Shown: positions 28,121 through 36,911 of the stretch, piece by piece
Layout: each line of letters starts with the position of its first letter
How positions within the stretch are numbered: the first letter of the stretch is position 1
Assembly (NCBI RefSeq): GCF_001244995.1
Contig: NZ_LN869529.1
Location: 909,264 to 973,263 of the forward strand
Length of the DNA stretch: 64,000 nt
Reading direction: 5' to 3'
Origin: Intestinimonas massiliensis (ex Afouda et al. 2020)
GTDB lineage: Bacteria > Bacillota > Clostridia > Oscillospirales > Oscillospiraceae
Made by a program: the position numbers and the translations under genes
The notes under the pieces: model-generated
Seen by the model: the letters and a program-made list of their open reading frames with translations, nothing else
Database searches by the model: none
Told to the model about the DNA's origin: nothing

Positions 28121-28158
28121 GGGGTCCGAAGGCTGATCGCCTCCGGACCCCTGTTTTA
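28121..28158 (+). terminator. Terminator of rnpB
   Basis: A GC-rich stem (ggggtccgaaggc / gcctccggacccc, one mismatch) followed by TGTTTT, 19 bases after the P1 helix. Confidence 0.8.
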
Positions 28159-28187
28159 TGCCCGGGTCAGGCTCCCATCCGGTCAAA

Positions 28188-28216
28188 GCGGCGGGCGGTC
28201 CATGACCGTCCGCCGC
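28188..28216 (-). terminator. Hairpin terminator of yebC
   Basis: A 13-bp stem with one G-T pair (gcggcgggcggtc / gaccgtccgccgc) and a three-base loop, 20 bases past the yebC stop. On the minus strand it is followed only by a short TTTG. Confidence 0.6.
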
Positions 28217-28236
28217 ATATGGATCGGATCTGTTGC

Positions 28237-28968
28237 TTATTCCTGCTCCCAGTTATGGTACACGTTCTGGACATCCTCGTTCTCTTCCAGAAGGTCGATG
28301 AGCTTCTCCATGTTTTTGATATCCTCTTCGCTCTCCAGCTTGACATAGTTCTGAGGGACCATCTCCACTTTAGCGGAAACGAAGCTGTATCCCTTCTCCT
28401 CCAGCGCCGCCAGCACGGTGCCGAAGCCGTCAGGGGTGGTGGTGATTTCAAAGCACTCGTCGTCGGAGGCATCCATGTCGTCGGCCCCGGCATCCAGCGC
28501 GTCCATCATAACGGTGTCCTCGTCCAGATCTTCCTTTTCGATGACGATGACGCCCTTCTGATCAAAGGACCAGGAGACACAGCCGGTGGCGCCCAGCCCC
28601 TTGCCGTACTTATCCAGCAGATGGCGCACCTCGGGAGCGGTGCGGTTGCGGTTATCGGTGAGTGCCTCCACGATGACGGCCACACCGGAGGGACCATAGC
28701 CCTCATACACCACGCTCTCGTAGCTGTCGGCATTGCCGGAGCCCAGAGCCTTGTCGATGGTGCGCTTGATGTTGTCGTTGGGCATATTGGCGGCCTTGGC
28801 CTTGGCCACGACGGTGGCCAGCCGGGAGTTGTTGTTGGGGTCGCCGCTGCCGCCCTGCTTGACCGCCACGATCATCTCGCGGGCGATTTTGGTGAAAATC
28901 TGAGAGCGCTTGGCGTCCGCCGCGCCCTTGGTTTTCTGAATATTGTGCCACTTGGAGTGTCCAGACAT
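28237..28968 (-). CDS. yebC: YebC/PmpR family regulator or translation factor
   Basis: A 243-residue YebC: MSGHSKWHNIQKTKGAADAKR at the start, then FTKIAREMIVAVKQGG and ANMPNDNIKRTIDKALG. Family members have been described as transcription regulators and, more recently, as factors that relieve ribosome stalling at proline stretches. It is the only gene in its transcription unit. Confidence 0.96.
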   Translation of the reverse strand: MSGHSKWHNIQKTKGAADAKRSQIFTKIAREMIVAVKQGGSGDPNNNSRLATVVAKAKAANMPNDNIKRTIDKALGSGNADSYESVVYEGYGPSGVAVIVEALTDNRNRTAPEVRHLLDKYGKGLGATGCVSWSFDQKGVIVIEKEDLDEDTVMMDALDAGADDMDASDDECFEITTTPDGFGTVLAALEEKGYSFVSAKVEMVPQNYVKLESEEDIKNMEKLIDLLEENEDVQNVYHNWEQE

Positions 28969-29051
28969 AATATCGATCCCTTCTCGAAAATTGGCAAAAG
29001 CATTTTATCACAAGCCTTTGCAGATGGCAACCCCCCACGGCCCCACAGCGC

Positions 29052-29852
29052 TTATAAATAGGAAAAAACCTCGCCATGGACGGCTGAAATCCGCACTTCA
29101 AGGCCCGGAAAGGCCCGTTTCAGACGCTCCGCCAGCACCGGGCAAATCACGTTTTCCGTTGGAAAATGTCCCGCGTCGATCAGGTTGAGCCCCAGCGCCC
29201 TGGCATCCAGGAAGCCGTTATATTTTACATCCGAGGTGATAAAGGTATCGCATCCCTGGGCGAGGGCGTCCCCCATCAGATCGCCGCAGGCACCGCCGCC
29301 CACCGCCACCCGGCGGATCGGCCGTCCGGCGTCCACGTAGCGCACGCCGTTAGCCTGCAAAGCCGTTTTCACCTGGGCGGCATAGTCTGCCAGCGTGACA
29401 ACTGTCTTTCCTTTCAGCACCCCTACCCTGCCGATCCCATAGGGGGCGCCGTTCTCATCCACGCCGCTGGTCTGAAGCATTTCAATTTCCGTCAGGCCTA
29501 CGGCCCGGGCCAAGGCGTCGTTGACACCCCCGGCCACGGCATCCAGGTTGGTGTGGGCGCAGACGGCGGCGATGCCGCCCTCGGCCAGAGCCAGCAGAAT
29601 GCGTCCCGTGGGGTCCTGATCGGTCACCGAGCGGGCGGGATGAAAAATAACGGGATGGTGAGAGACGATGAGCTCCGCCTTCCACTCCGACGCCTCCCGC
29701 ACCACCTCTTCCGTGATGTCCAGAGAAACTAGAATGCGCGTTACCTGCCGCCCTCCCCTGCCCACCAGAAAGCCTGCGTTGTCAAACGACATCTGATAGG
29801 AAAACGGAGCCAGTTGATCCACAAATGCATAGATTTCATTTACCGTTGCCAT
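29052..29852 (-). CDS. Nif3-like dinuclear metal centre protein
   Basis: A 266-residue Nif3/YqfO-family protein from ATG 29,852 (MATVNEIYAFVDQLAP). Longer upstream frames lie inside trmK. Metal-site motifs: IVSHHPVIF, CAHTNLDA, and the C-terminal DAGHFPTENV. The proteins form hexameric rings with two metals per subunit; their cellular role is disputed (GTP cyclohydrolase-like activity has been suggested). Its start overlaps trmK by 13 bases, the common trmK-nif3 pairing of Firmicutes. Confidence 0.93.
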   Translation of the reverse strand: MATVNEIYAFVDQLAPFSYQMSFDNAGFLVGRGGRQVTRILVSLDITEEVVREASEWKAELIVSHHPVIFHPARSVTDQDPTGRILLALAEGGIAAVCAHTNLDAVAGGVNDALARAVGLTEIEMLQTSGVDENGAPYGIGRVGVLKGKTVVTLADYAAQVKTALQANGVRYVDAGRPIRRVAVGGGACGDLMGDALAQGCDTFITSDVKYNGFLDARALGLNLIDAGHFPTENVICPVLAERLKRAFPGLEVRISAVHGEVFSYL

Positions 29853-30553
29853 TTGTCCCACTCCTCTTTCATCCGTGCCAGATCGGCGTACCGCTCGGTG
29901 AGTTCCTCCAGCCTCCCCGCGTCTCCCGGCTTGGTGGAGCGGCGCAGCCCCTCCAGGGCGCGGCTGGTACGGTTGAGCAGCAGAGTCAAATACTCTGTCC
30001 TCCAGGGGCTGTCCATACCCCGGTATTGCCGTCCGGCCCAGGCTTCGCCCGGACTCAGCGCCGACATCGGGCCGGGGCGCGCCTGCATGGTATGGTACAG
30101 GGTCTCCCCCTCCCGGATCAGTTCCTCCCGCTGGATGGAAAAGCCGTGCCCCGCCAGCCAGAGCCGCAGGTCCGGCACAGAGGTCATCGGCTGAAGCAGG
30201 AAGGTATGTTCCCCCTCCCGGGTCCAAGCCGCGGTCTCCAGGATAGAGGCGATGGTCTCCCCGCCCATCCCGGCAACGGCAATCACATCCGCCTCTTCCG
30301 GCCGTACCGGCGCAAGGCCGTCTCCCAGCCGGAAGGAGATCCGCTCCGTCAGGCCGTGCCGGGCAGCCGTCTGGCGCGCCCGCTGCAAGGGCCCCTCCCG
30401 CAGATCGGTGGCAATCGCCTGCTCAATTACACCCTGCTCCAGCAGCCAGACCGGGAGCCGGGCGTGGTCGGTCCCCACGTCGGCAAAGCGTGCGCCCCGG
30501 GGCACCTGACGGGACAGGGCCAGCAGCCGCGGCGTCAGCATAATCGGTCTCAC
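29840..30553 (-). CDS. trmK: tRNA (adenine22-N1)-methyltransferase TrmK
   Basis: A 237-residue class I methyltransferase with a SAM motif ADVGTDHARLPVWLL and the AGMGGETI motif characteristic of TrmK/YqfN. It methylates A22 of class II tRNAs. The C-terminus is a charged coiled coil (about 195-235). Its start overlaps the 58-residue gene by four bases. Confidence 0.93.
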   Translation of the reverse strand: MRPIMLTPRLLALSRQVPRGARFADVGTDHARLPVWLLEQGVIEQAIATDLREGPLQRARQTAARHGLTERISFRLGDGLAPVRPEEADVIAVAGMGGETIASILETAAWTREGEHTFLLQPMTSVPDLRLWLAGHGFSIQREELIREGETLYHTMQARPGPMSALSPGEAWAGRQYRGMDSPWRTEYLTLLLNRTSRALEGLRRSTKPGDAGRLEELTERYADLARMKEEWDKWQR

Positions 30554-30726
30554 TTGGTTCGCCTCACCTTCTGTCCGCGCATTTCACAGCACATGGTAAT
30601 CGGGACAGATATCCTCCGAAATCCGCCGGGGATGACGCCCAACGGCTGAAAGCCCAGCCGCTTCCCCTGAAGCAGGCAGTCCAAGACCGGGTCCCGGTCA
30701 CCATAGGCTCTTACGTATACGCTCAT
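30550..30726 (-). CDS. Small conserved-looking protein, 58 residues, unknown
   Basis: Starts at ATG 30,726 (MSVYVRAYGDRDPVLDC) after AGAGGGACC and overlaps the trmK start, so it is translationally coupled to it. It has three cysteines (one in CLLQG, two in TMCCEMRG) and a very basic C-terminus (RGQKVRRTK). I do not recognise the family. It might be a small partner of TrmK or simply a leader ORF. Confidence 0.5.
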   Translation of the reverse strand: MSVYVRAYGDRDPVLDCLLQGKRLGFQPLGVIPGGFRRISVPITMCCEMRGQKVRRTK

Positions 30727-30756
30727 TTCTGCTGGTCCCTCTTTTCTGCACAAGAA

Positions 30757-30785
30757 AAAGCGGAGCGGCGACGCCGCTCCGCTTT
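30757..30785 (-). terminator. Terminator of the DUF1858 gene
   Basis: A perfect 13-bp stem (aaagcggagcggc / gccgctccgcttt) with a three-base loop. On the minus strand the stem runs into CTTTTTCTTG, 11 bases past the stop. Confidence 0.88.
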
Positions 30786-30795
30786 CCTCTGGTTT

Positions 30796-31002
30796 TTACT
30801 TCACAGCCGCCAGCACGGAATTGACCTTTTCCAGCAGAGCGTTCACGTCCACGCCGTGGACCATGCAGGCCTGCTCCACGGTCTCGCCGCGGGAGGAGGG
30901 GCAGCCCAGGCAGTGCATGCCGATGGACAGGAAAATGGGAGCCGTCTCGGGGGCGATATCCAGAATGTCGCCGATGATGGTATCTTTGGTGATCTGAGCC
31001 AT
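30796..31002 (-). CDS. DUF1858 domain protein
   Basis: A 68-residue protein with the DUF1858 pattern: ITKDTIIGDILDIAPETAPIF then GMHCLGCPSSRGETVEQAC. The CxxC pair (C31, C34) and a helical tail match the family, found widely in anaerobes as single small proteins or fused to redox enzymes. It likely binds a metal or cluster; its function is unknown. It has its own terminator, so it is probably a single-gene unit. Confidence 0.88.
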   Translation of the reverse strand: MAQITKDTIIGDILDIAPETAPIFLSIGMHCLGCPSSRGETVEQACMVHGVDVNALLEKVNSVLAAVK

Positions 31003-31095
31003 TGAAAACTACCTCCAAATGAGTAGGAATTAGGGTATGCTTTAGTATACCCCATAATCCCGCATATTTCAATAGTCAATTCTCTCCCTGGACAG

Positions 31096-31130
31096 AAAAA
31101 GAGGACGCCGCAATGCGGCGCCCTCTTTTT
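31096..31130 (-). terminator. Terminator of the zinc-ribbon gene
   Basis: Stem gagg-a-cgccgc / gcggcg-ccctc with flanking A and T runs (aaaaa / ttttt), 11 bases beyond the stop. Confidence 0.85.
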
Positions 31131-31141
31131 GCGTTCCTGGA

Positions 31142-31420
31142 TTAGCCCTGCTCACGCATACGAGCAAAGCACTCGCTGCAGTAGACAGGCCGATCGGACT
31201 TGGGCTCGAAGGGAACCTTGGCCTCGCCGCCGCAGGCAGCGCAGGTCGCAGTGAAATACTCGCGGGGGCCGCGGGCGGCCTGCTTGCGGGCATCACGGCA
31301 GGACTTGCAGCGCTGGGGCTCGTTCTGGAAGCCGCGCTCGGCATAGAACTCCTGCTCACCAGCGGTGAACACGAACTCCTGGCCACATTCCTTGCACACT
31401 AAAGTCTTGTCTTCGTACAT
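31142..31420 (-). CDS. Zinc-ribbon protein with two CxxC pairs per half
   Basis: A 92-residue protein from ATG 31,420 (MYEDKTLVCKECGQEF). Two four-Cys ribbons are visible: CKECG ... CKSCRDAR and CAACGG ... CSECFARM. It is of the small probable zinc-ribbon (zf-trcl type) class common in Clostridia. Longer upstream frames overlap sigH and lack a ribosome site. It probably binds nucleic acid or a protein partner; no experiment is implied by the sequence. Confidence 0.85.
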   Translation of the reverse strand: MYEDKTLVCKECGQEFVFTAGEQEFYAERGFQNEPQRCKSCRDARKQAARGPREYFTATCAACGGEAKVPFEPKSDRPVYCSECFARMREQG

Positions 31421-31493
31421 GATTTTTCCCTCTCTTTGACTCGTTTGCCCAGGTCCGGAATAAACCGACAGTGCTGGGTCTGTAATATTGCGT

Positions 31494-32129
31494 TCAGCCT
31501 TGGCTGAAATCGCCAGATGAAAGGTGCTGCGCCACCTTGCGCCGAATGCGCTGCACAGCGTTGTCCACCGCTTTCGGGGACCGGTCGACCTCTGACGCGA
31601 TCTCCACATAGGATAGACCGCGCAGGTAGAGGTCCAGAATTTGTGCTTCGAAGCCGGATAACTGCCCCTTGAGCGTCCCCAGCCGTTCCCGTCGCTCTTC
31701 CCTGCTGATCAACATATCCTCAGGGTTCTGCTGAGGCTGCCGGGATGCGCTGAGTGGATAACTGTCGGTGTTCCCATCTAAAAGAGGGGTTTCGTAAGAG
31801 ACATAGTGATTGAGCGGGGTATGCTTATCTCTGGCTGCCGCCCGAATGGCGGAGAGAATGCGATTTCGAATGCAGGTTTCGGCATAGGTGCGAAAGGAGC
31901 TTCCCTTACCAGGGTCGTACTCCCGAATCGCGTTGAGCAGTCCCACCATGCCCTCCTGGATGAGGTCCTCGCTGTCGCCCCCGGCCAGAAAATAGGGCCG
32001 GGCACAAACACGCACCAGGCGGTTGTAACGCATCACAAGGGCTTCCTCTGCGATGCGGTCGCCTGATGCGGCCAACGAACACAGCGCCTCGTCTGCAGTT
32101 GGATTCTGGGTGGTGTAAACTGATTTCAT
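31494..32129 (-). CDS. sigH: Sporulation sigma factor SigH (Spo0H)
   Basis: A 211-residue sigma-70-family factor. Region 2 (LVMRYNRLVRVCARPYFLAG then DSEDLIQEGMVGLLNAIREY) and region 4 (SYVEIASEVDRSPKAVDNAV) are close to Bacillus SigH. SigH starts the sporulation cascade (spo0A, kinA, the spoIIA operon). AAGGAG at 32,137-32,142 marks ATG 32,129, and a consensus promoter lies just upstream. It is not next to rplJ/secE as in Bacillus, but between glmM and a zinc-ribbon gene. Confidence 0.9.
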   Translation of the reverse strand: MKSVYTTQNPTADEALCSLAASGDRIAEEALVMRYNRLVRVCARPYFLAGGDSEDLIQEGMVGLLNAIREYDPGKGSSFRTYAETCIRNRILSAIRAAARDKHTPLNHYVSYETPLLDGNTDSYPLSASRQPQQNPEDMLISREERRERLGTLKGQLSGFEAQILDLYLRGLSYVEIASEVDRSPKAVDNAVQRIRRKVAQHLSSGDFSQG

Positions 32130-32146
32130 GCCTGAACTCCTTGAGT

Positions 32147-32176
32147 ATTATAGGGCGAAATAGGGTGCAATGTCAA
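32147..32176 (-). promoter_or_regulatory. Promoter of sigH
   Basis: Perfect hexamers on the minus strand, TTGACA (32,171-32,176) and TATAAT (32,147-32,152), 18 bases apart. The gene should be well expressed by the housekeeping sigma unless repressed. Confidence 0.85.
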
Positions 32177-32212
32177 GCGTTTATGCAGATTATTTTATGA
32201 AATTAAAAAATT

Positions 32213-33568
32213 TCACAGCCTTTTTATGACATTTGCCAAGAGTTCCGCCGACGTTTGGGCCGTTTCCTCGCTCTGGGCCTCCACCATAACGCGTATGAGT
32301 GCCTCCGTGCCGGAGGGACGCACCAGTACACGGCCATTCTCCCCCAACACCGCCTCCTGCTCCGCCACGGCCGCCCGCAACGCTTCGGACGCCATAATGG
32401 ACCTCTTCTGGGCGTTATCGGTCACCGCCACATTGACCAGCACCTGGGGATACTGCCTGCAGTCGGCCACCAAGCGGGAGGCGGGCACTCCCGCGCTGTG
32501 GAGCAGGCTGAGAAATTGCAGAGCCGTCAGTTCTCCATCGCCGGTGGTGGCGTGCTCCAGGAAGATCATATGGCCGGACTGTTCGCCTCCCAGCCGATAT
32601 CCGTTGGCAACCATGCACTCCAGTACGTTGCGGTCCCCTACGTCGGTACAGACCACCTGCATCCCGTTTTCACGGACAAAGCGGTGCAGACCGATGTTGG
32701 ACATGACCGTGGCCACCACGGTACCGCCCGTGAGCTTCCCCTGCTCCTGCAGCCAGCGGCCGCAGACCGCCATGATCTGGTCGCCGTCAATGGTCTCGCC
32801 CCGCTCACTGACCAGCAGGCAACGGTCTGCGTCGCCATCGAAAGCCACGCCCAGATCATAGCCTCCTGCCTGGACCATGGCGGCCAGGCCCTCCAGATGG
32901 GTGGAGCCGCACCCGGCGTTGATGTTCACGCCGTCCGGGTCGGCATTGATGACGTCCGTATGCAGATCGGAGAAACGGTCAAACAGCCGGGCGGCTGTAG
33001 CCGAGGCCGCGCCGTTGGCGCAGTCCACCAGGATGCGCAGGCCGGCCAGATCCGAGTCCACCGTGGACACCAGGTGGTCGATATAATCCTCCGACGCCTT
33101 GGGGGCCACATAATGGACTCGTCCGATCTCCCCGTGGGTCTTGCGGGGGACCTTGTTGGTGCCGTTCAGGATGATATCCTCAATTTTTTCCTCCAGCTCG
33201 TCGGAGAGCTTGAAGCCCTGCCCGTTAAAGATCTTAATGCCATTGTGCTCAAAGGGGTTGTGCGAAGCGGAGATGACGATGCCGGCGTCGGCCTTCTCAT
33301 CCAGCGTCACCCAGGCCACTGCCGGGGTAGGGATGGTTCCCAGATCCAGCACGTCGGCCCCGGCGGAGCACAGCCCCCCAATCAGCGCCCCTTTCAGCAG
33401 GTCGCAGGAGATGCGCGTATCCTTGCCGATGGTGAACAGCGGCCTTCCGTCCTTCTTCTCTTCTGAGAGGACCTGCGCGGCGGCGAGGCCCACTTTATAG
33501 GCCAGCTCGGCGTCCAGGCCGGCGTTGACCACGCCGCGGATACCGTCTGTGCCAAACAGTCTACCCAT
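32213..33568 (-). CDS. glmM: Phosphoglucosamine mutase
   Basis: A 451-residue GlmM. The phospho-serine loop is VISASHNPFEHNGIK (Ser102 the acceptor), the magnesium loop is AFDGDADRC and the sugar loop is GGEQSGHMIF. The phosphate-binding RPSGTEALIRVM lies near the C-terminus. It makes glucosamine-1-phosphate for peptidoglycan. The next gene upstream, ruvB, is 22 bases away on the same strand. Confidence 0.97.
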   Translation of the reverse strand: MGRLFGTDGIRGVVNAGLDAELAYKVGLAAAQVLSEEKKDGRPLFTIGKDTRISCDLLKGALIGGLCSAGADVLDLGTIPTPAVAWVTLDEKADAGIVISASHNPFEHNGIKIFNGQGFKLSDELEEKIEDIILNGTNKVPRKTHGEIGRVHYVAPKASEDYIDHLVSTVDSDLAGLRILVDCANGAASATAARLFDRFSDLHTDVINADPDGVNINAGCGSTHLEGLAAMVQAGGYDLGVAFDGDADRCLLVSERGETIDGDQIMAVCGRWLQEQGKLTGGTVVATVMSNIGLHRFVRENGMQVVCTDVGDRNVLECMVANGYRLGGEQSGHMIFLEHATTGDGELTALQFLSLLHSAGVPASRLVADCRQYPQVLVNVAVTDNAQKRSIMASEALRAAVAEQEAVLGENGRVLVRPSGTEALIRVMVEAQSEETAQTSAELLANVIKRL

Positions 33569-33590
33569 TCTACATCAGCTCCCGACTATG

Positions 33591-34640
33591 TCATGATAGC
33601 TCCATCTGCTCCTGGCCAAAATAGGCCAGGCCCAGATGTCCGTATGCTTTTTTGGTGACACACCGCCCTCTGGGGGTGCGGGTGAGGAAGCCCATCTGCA
33701 TCAAATACGGCTCGTAGACATCCTCCAGAGTGACGGCCTCCTCGTTGATGGTGGCGGCCAGGGTCTCCAGGCCTACGGGGCCACCTCCGTAGTGCTCAAT
33801 GATGCTGCGGAGCATCCGGCGGTCGATGGTGTCCAGCCCCAGGTGGTCCACCTCCAGGGCGGTCAGGGCCTGGTCGGCCACGGAGCGGGTAATGACGCCG
33901 CCGGCCTTGACCTGGGCAAAATCCCGCACCCGCCGGAGCATCCGGTTGGCGATCCGGGGCGTGCCTCGGCTGCGTTTGGCGATCTCCATGGCCCCCTCGT
34001 CCTCGATGGGGACACCCAGGATACCGGCGGAGCGGGTGACGATGAGGCAAAGCTCCTCCGGGGTGTAGAGCTCCAGACGCAGGGTGACGCCGAACCGGTC
34101 CCGGAGCGGCGCGGAGAGCTGGCCCGCCCGGGTGGTAGCCCCGATCAGGGTGAATTTTGGCAGGTCCAGACGGATGGAGTTGGCCGAAGGCCCCTTGCCG
34201 ATGATGATGTCGATGGCGTAGTCCTCCATGGCCGGGTAGAGAATCTCCTCCACCGAGCGGTTAAGCCGGTGGATCTCGTCCACAAAGAGGATGTCGTTTT
34301 CGTTCAGGTTGGTCAGCAGGGCCGCCAGGTCGCCGGGCTTTTCGATGGCAGGCCCGGAGGTAATGCGAATATTGACCCCCATCTCGTTGGCAATGATACC
34401 GCTGAGGGTGGTCTTGCCCAGCCCCGGGGGTCCGTGCAGCAGCACATGGTCCAGGGGCTCATGGCGCATTTTGGCCGCCTGGATAAAGATCTCCAGGTTT
34501 CCCTTGGCCTTCTTCTGGCCAATGTATTCGCTCAGGGTCTTGGGGCGGAGGGAGTATTCCCCCTCGTCCTCCCGCAGCAGCGAGGTGGTTACCAGAGGCT
34601 GCTCCGTCTCAAAGCCCTCGCTGGAAAAGTCGATGCTCAA
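33591..34640 (-). CDS. ruvB: Holliday junction branch-migration motor RuvB
   Basis: A 349-residue AAA+ ATPase: Walker [10 protein letters not shown], Walker B FVDEIHRL, sensor region [17 protein letters not shown] and a C-terminal winged helix ([16 protein letters not shown]). It works with RuvA to move Holliday junctions. Order ruvC-ruvA-ruvB on the minus strand is usual. Confidence 0.98.
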   Translation of the reverse strand: MSIDFSSEGFETEQPLVTTSLLREDEGEYSLRPKTLSEYIGQKKAKGNLEIFIQAAKMRHEPLDHVLLHGPPGLGKTTLSGIIANEMGVNIRITSGPAIEKPGDLAALLTNLNENDILFVDEIHRLNRSVEEILYPAMEDYAIDIIIGKGPSANSIRLDLPKFTLIGATTRAGQLSAPLRDRFGVTLRLELYTPEELCLIVTRSAGILGVPIEDEGAMEIAKRSRGTPRIANRMLRRVRDFAQVKAGGVITRSVADQALTALEVDHLGLDTIDRRMLRSIIEHYGGGPVGLETLAATINEEAVTLEDVYEPYLMQMGFLTRTPRGRCVTKKAYGHLGLAYFGQEQMELS

Positions 34641-34682
34641 ACACCCCGCCCCCTCTTGATTCGATATCGTTCCGCCCGCATG

Positions 34683-35285
34683 CTATTTCACCATCTTTTT
34701 CAGGGCCTGCTTGATGACGTCCTCCAGCTTGAGATTCTCCACGTCAATGCCCTTCAGGGCCACGGAGACCTCCTGGGTGCTGTAGCCCAGCACCGCCAGG
34801 GCGGCGGCGGCCTCAGTGGATTTGTTCTCCGGAATGATGGTCACGCCGGTACCGCCGTAGGGCTCCCCGCCCGCCGTCATCTGCCCCTTGGCCAGCTTGT
34901 CCTTCAGCTCCAATATGATGCGCTGTGCAATCTTCTTTCCGATGCCCGGCGCCACGGTGAGGGCTTTTTCATCCCCGGTGATGATGCTCATCGCCAACCC
35001 CTCCGGCGAGGTGGAGGACAGGATGGACAGGGCCGCCTTGGGACCCACGCCGGACACACCGATGAGTTCCAGGAAGCAGTTCTTCTCCTCCTCCGTGGCG
35101 AAGCCGTAAAGCTCGAAGATCTCCTCCCGCACATAGAGGTGGGTGTAGAGCTTGGCGCTCTCCCCCACCTTGAGCCGGGCCAGGGTATTGTGGGTGGTGC
35201 GGCAGGCGTAGCCCACCCCGCCGCAGTCCACAACCGCCAGATAGGGGGCCATATGGGCCACCGTCCCCTTCAAATAATAAAACAT
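34683..35285 (-). CDS. ruvA: Holliday junction DNA-binding protein RuvA
   Basis: A 200-residue RuvA: OB-fold start MFYYLKGTVAHMAPYLAVV, two helix-hairpin-helix motifs (LIGVSGVGPKAALSIL; TVAPGIGKKIAQRII) and a C-terminal RuvB-binding domain (ALAVLGYSTQEVSVAL). It lies 11 bases after the ruvC stop. Confidence 0.98.
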   Translation of the reverse strand: MFYYLKGTVAHMAPYLAVVDCGGVGYACRTTHNTLARLKVGESAKLYTHLYVREEIFELYGFATEEEKNCFLELIGVSGVGPKAALSILSSTSPEGLAMSIITGDEKALTVAPGIGKKIAQRIILELKDKLAKGQMTAGGEPYGGTGVTIIPENKSTEAAAALAVLGYSTQEVSVALKGIDVENLKLEDVIKQALKKMVK

Positions 35286-35296
35286 GGTGGATGCTC

Positions 35297-35830
35297 CTAT
35301 TTCTTTCGTACTTCATAGCGCCCGCTGCCCGGCCGGGCAGCTTCGGGGCTTTGCAGGCGGGAGGTACGGGAGCGGGCGTGGCACAGGGCGATGGCCACTG
35401 CGTCCGCCGCGTCGTCCGGCCGCGGAACGGCGCGGAGTGCCAGAAGCCGCCTGGTCATCTCCATAACCTGCCGCTTTTCCGCTTTTCCATAACCCGCCAC
35501 CGCGAGCTTGACTTCCGACGGGCTGTACTCAAAGATCGGCACGGCCTGCCGCTCCGCCTCGGTCAGAATGACGCCCCGCGCCTGGGCCACGCTGATGCCG
35601 GTGGTCACGTTGTTGTTGAAATAGAGCTCCTCCACCGCCATGGCATCCGGCTGGAACACCGTCAGCAATTCGCTCATATCGTTGGATATTTGCAGCAGTC
35701 GGGCTGGCAGAGGCTGTCCGGCGGGGGTGGTGATGGTCCCGCACCGGATCAGGCGCGTAGTCCCCCGCTCTGCCTCCAAAACCCCGAATCCCACAATGGC
35801 AAAGCCGGGGTCAATCCCTAAAATGACCAT
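35297..35830 (-). CDS. ruvC: Crossover junction endonuclease RuvC
   Basis: A 177-residue RuvC from ATG 35,830 (MVILGIDPGFAIVGFG). Asp7 is the first catalytic acid; Glu in AVEELYFNNNVTT and the late Asp pair in PRPDDAADAVAIAL complete the active site. The longer frame from 35,929 lacks a ribosome site. It cuts Holliday junctions and is the first gene of the ruvCAB run. Confidence 0.97.
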   Translation of the reverse strand: MVILGIDPGFAIVGFGVLEAERGTTRLIRCGTITTPAGQPLPARLLQISNDMSELLTVFQPDAMAVEELYFNNNVTTGISVAQARGVILTEAERQAVPIFEYSPSEVKLAVAGYGKAEKRQVMEMTRRLLALRAVPRPDDAADAVAIALCHARSRTSRLQSPEAARPGSGRYEVRKK

Positions 35831-35982
35831 GGATACCTCCCAGTGTTCATACAAGGGATATTGTACCACGGCCGGCGGGCCGACGCAACCAAAAAACCCG
35901 GAACAAGATGCTCCGATCTGCGGCCGCATTTCCTTCCGGCCTCAGGAAGGCGAAAAGCCTCTCCCCAGTCTATGCATTCCGA

Positions 35983-36011
35983 TTGCTTTATACGACAGGT
36001 TCTGCTATAAT
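35983..36011 (+). promoter_or_regulatory. Promoter of the EFR1 gene
   Basis: TTGCTT (35,983-35,988), 17 bases, TATAAT (36,006-36,011), then AGGAGG before ATG 36,048. Confidence 0.78.
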
Positions 36012-36047
36012 ATGTTTCAATAATGGAACCATTCAGGAGGTTTTGAG

Positions 36048-36866
36048 ATGGAACGCCAGGTCCACGCCATGTACTTCAGCGCCACCGGCACCACCGAAAA
36101 AGTCGTAACCGCCATCGCCGACCATATCGCCCGCACGTGGAACGGCACGGCTGCCCTGCGCTTCGACTTCACGCTGCCCGCCGCCCGTCAGGCTGTCAAG
36201 GCCTTTGGAGACGGGGATCTCGTCATTTTCGGCGTACCGGTCTATGCCGGTCGGGTCCCCAACGTACTGCTCAACTACCTGCGCACGGTGGAGGGCGGCG
36301 GCGCACTGGCCGTCCCCGTGGTCTGCTATGGCAACCGCAATTTCGACGACAGCCTGGTAGAGCTCCGGGACCTGCTGGAGGCGGATGGCTTCCGCACGGT
36401 GGCAGCCGGAGCATTCATCGGGGAGCACTCCTTTTCCACCACCCTGGCGGCCGGCCGCCCCGACCAGGCCGACCTGGAACGGGCCGCCCGCTTTGCCGAC
36501 GGCATCCTGGAAAAGCTGTCAAAGCCCCTGGGGGAGTACATACCCATCCCGGTAGAGGGACAAATCCCCTACCGACCCTACTATGTGCCCAAGGACCGCA
36601 ACGGAAACCCGGTCAATATCCTGAAGGACAAGCCCAAGGTACACGACACGTGCAATGACTGCGGCCTCTGCGCCAAGGTCTGCCCTATGGGCTCCATCAG
36701 CCCTGAAAACGTACGGGAGTATACCGGCATCTGCATCAAGTGCGGCGCCTGCGTCAAAAAGTGCCCGGTCCACGCCCGGTACTATGACAGCTACAACTAT
36801 CTCTACCACAAAGAAGAGCTGGAACTGGGTTTTGCCCGGCGGGCCGAGCCCGCACTGTTCTTCTGA
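36048..36866 (+). CDS. EFR1 family flavodoxin-ferredoxin fusion
   Basis: A 272-residue protein. The N-terminal flavodoxin-like half has an FMN phosphate loop YFSATGTTEK and FGVPVYAGRVPN. The C-terminal ferredoxin half carries two 4Fe-4S motifs, CNDCGLCAKVCP and CIKCGACVKKCP, around residues 203-245. Such fusions act as small electron carriers in anaerobes; the partner is unknown. It is the only plus-strand gene in a long minus-strand stretch, with its own promoter and terminator. Confidence 0.9.
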   Translation: MERQVHAMYFSATGTTEKVVTAIADHIARTWNGTAALRFDFTLPAARQAVKAFGDGDLVIFGVPVYAGRVPNVLLNYLRTVEGGGALAVPVVCYGNRNFDDSLVELRDLLEADGFRTVAAGAFIGEHSFSTTLAAGRPDQADLERAARFADGILEKLSKPLGEYIPIPVEGQIPYRPYYVPKDRNGNPVNILKDKPKVHDTCNDCGLCAKVCPMGSISPENVREYTGICIKCGACVKKCPVHARYYDSYNYLYHKEELELGFARRAEPALFF

Positions 36867-36879
36867 GCATCCGACGGTC

Positions 36880-36911
36880 AAAAAGGCAGACGCCGCAGCG
36901 TCTGCCTTTTT
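36880..36911. terminator. Bidirectional terminator between EFR1 and xerD
   Basis: A 14-bp perfect stem (aaaaaggcagacgc / gcgtctgccttttt) with a four-base loop; it ends in T-runs on both strands. Confidence 0.9.
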
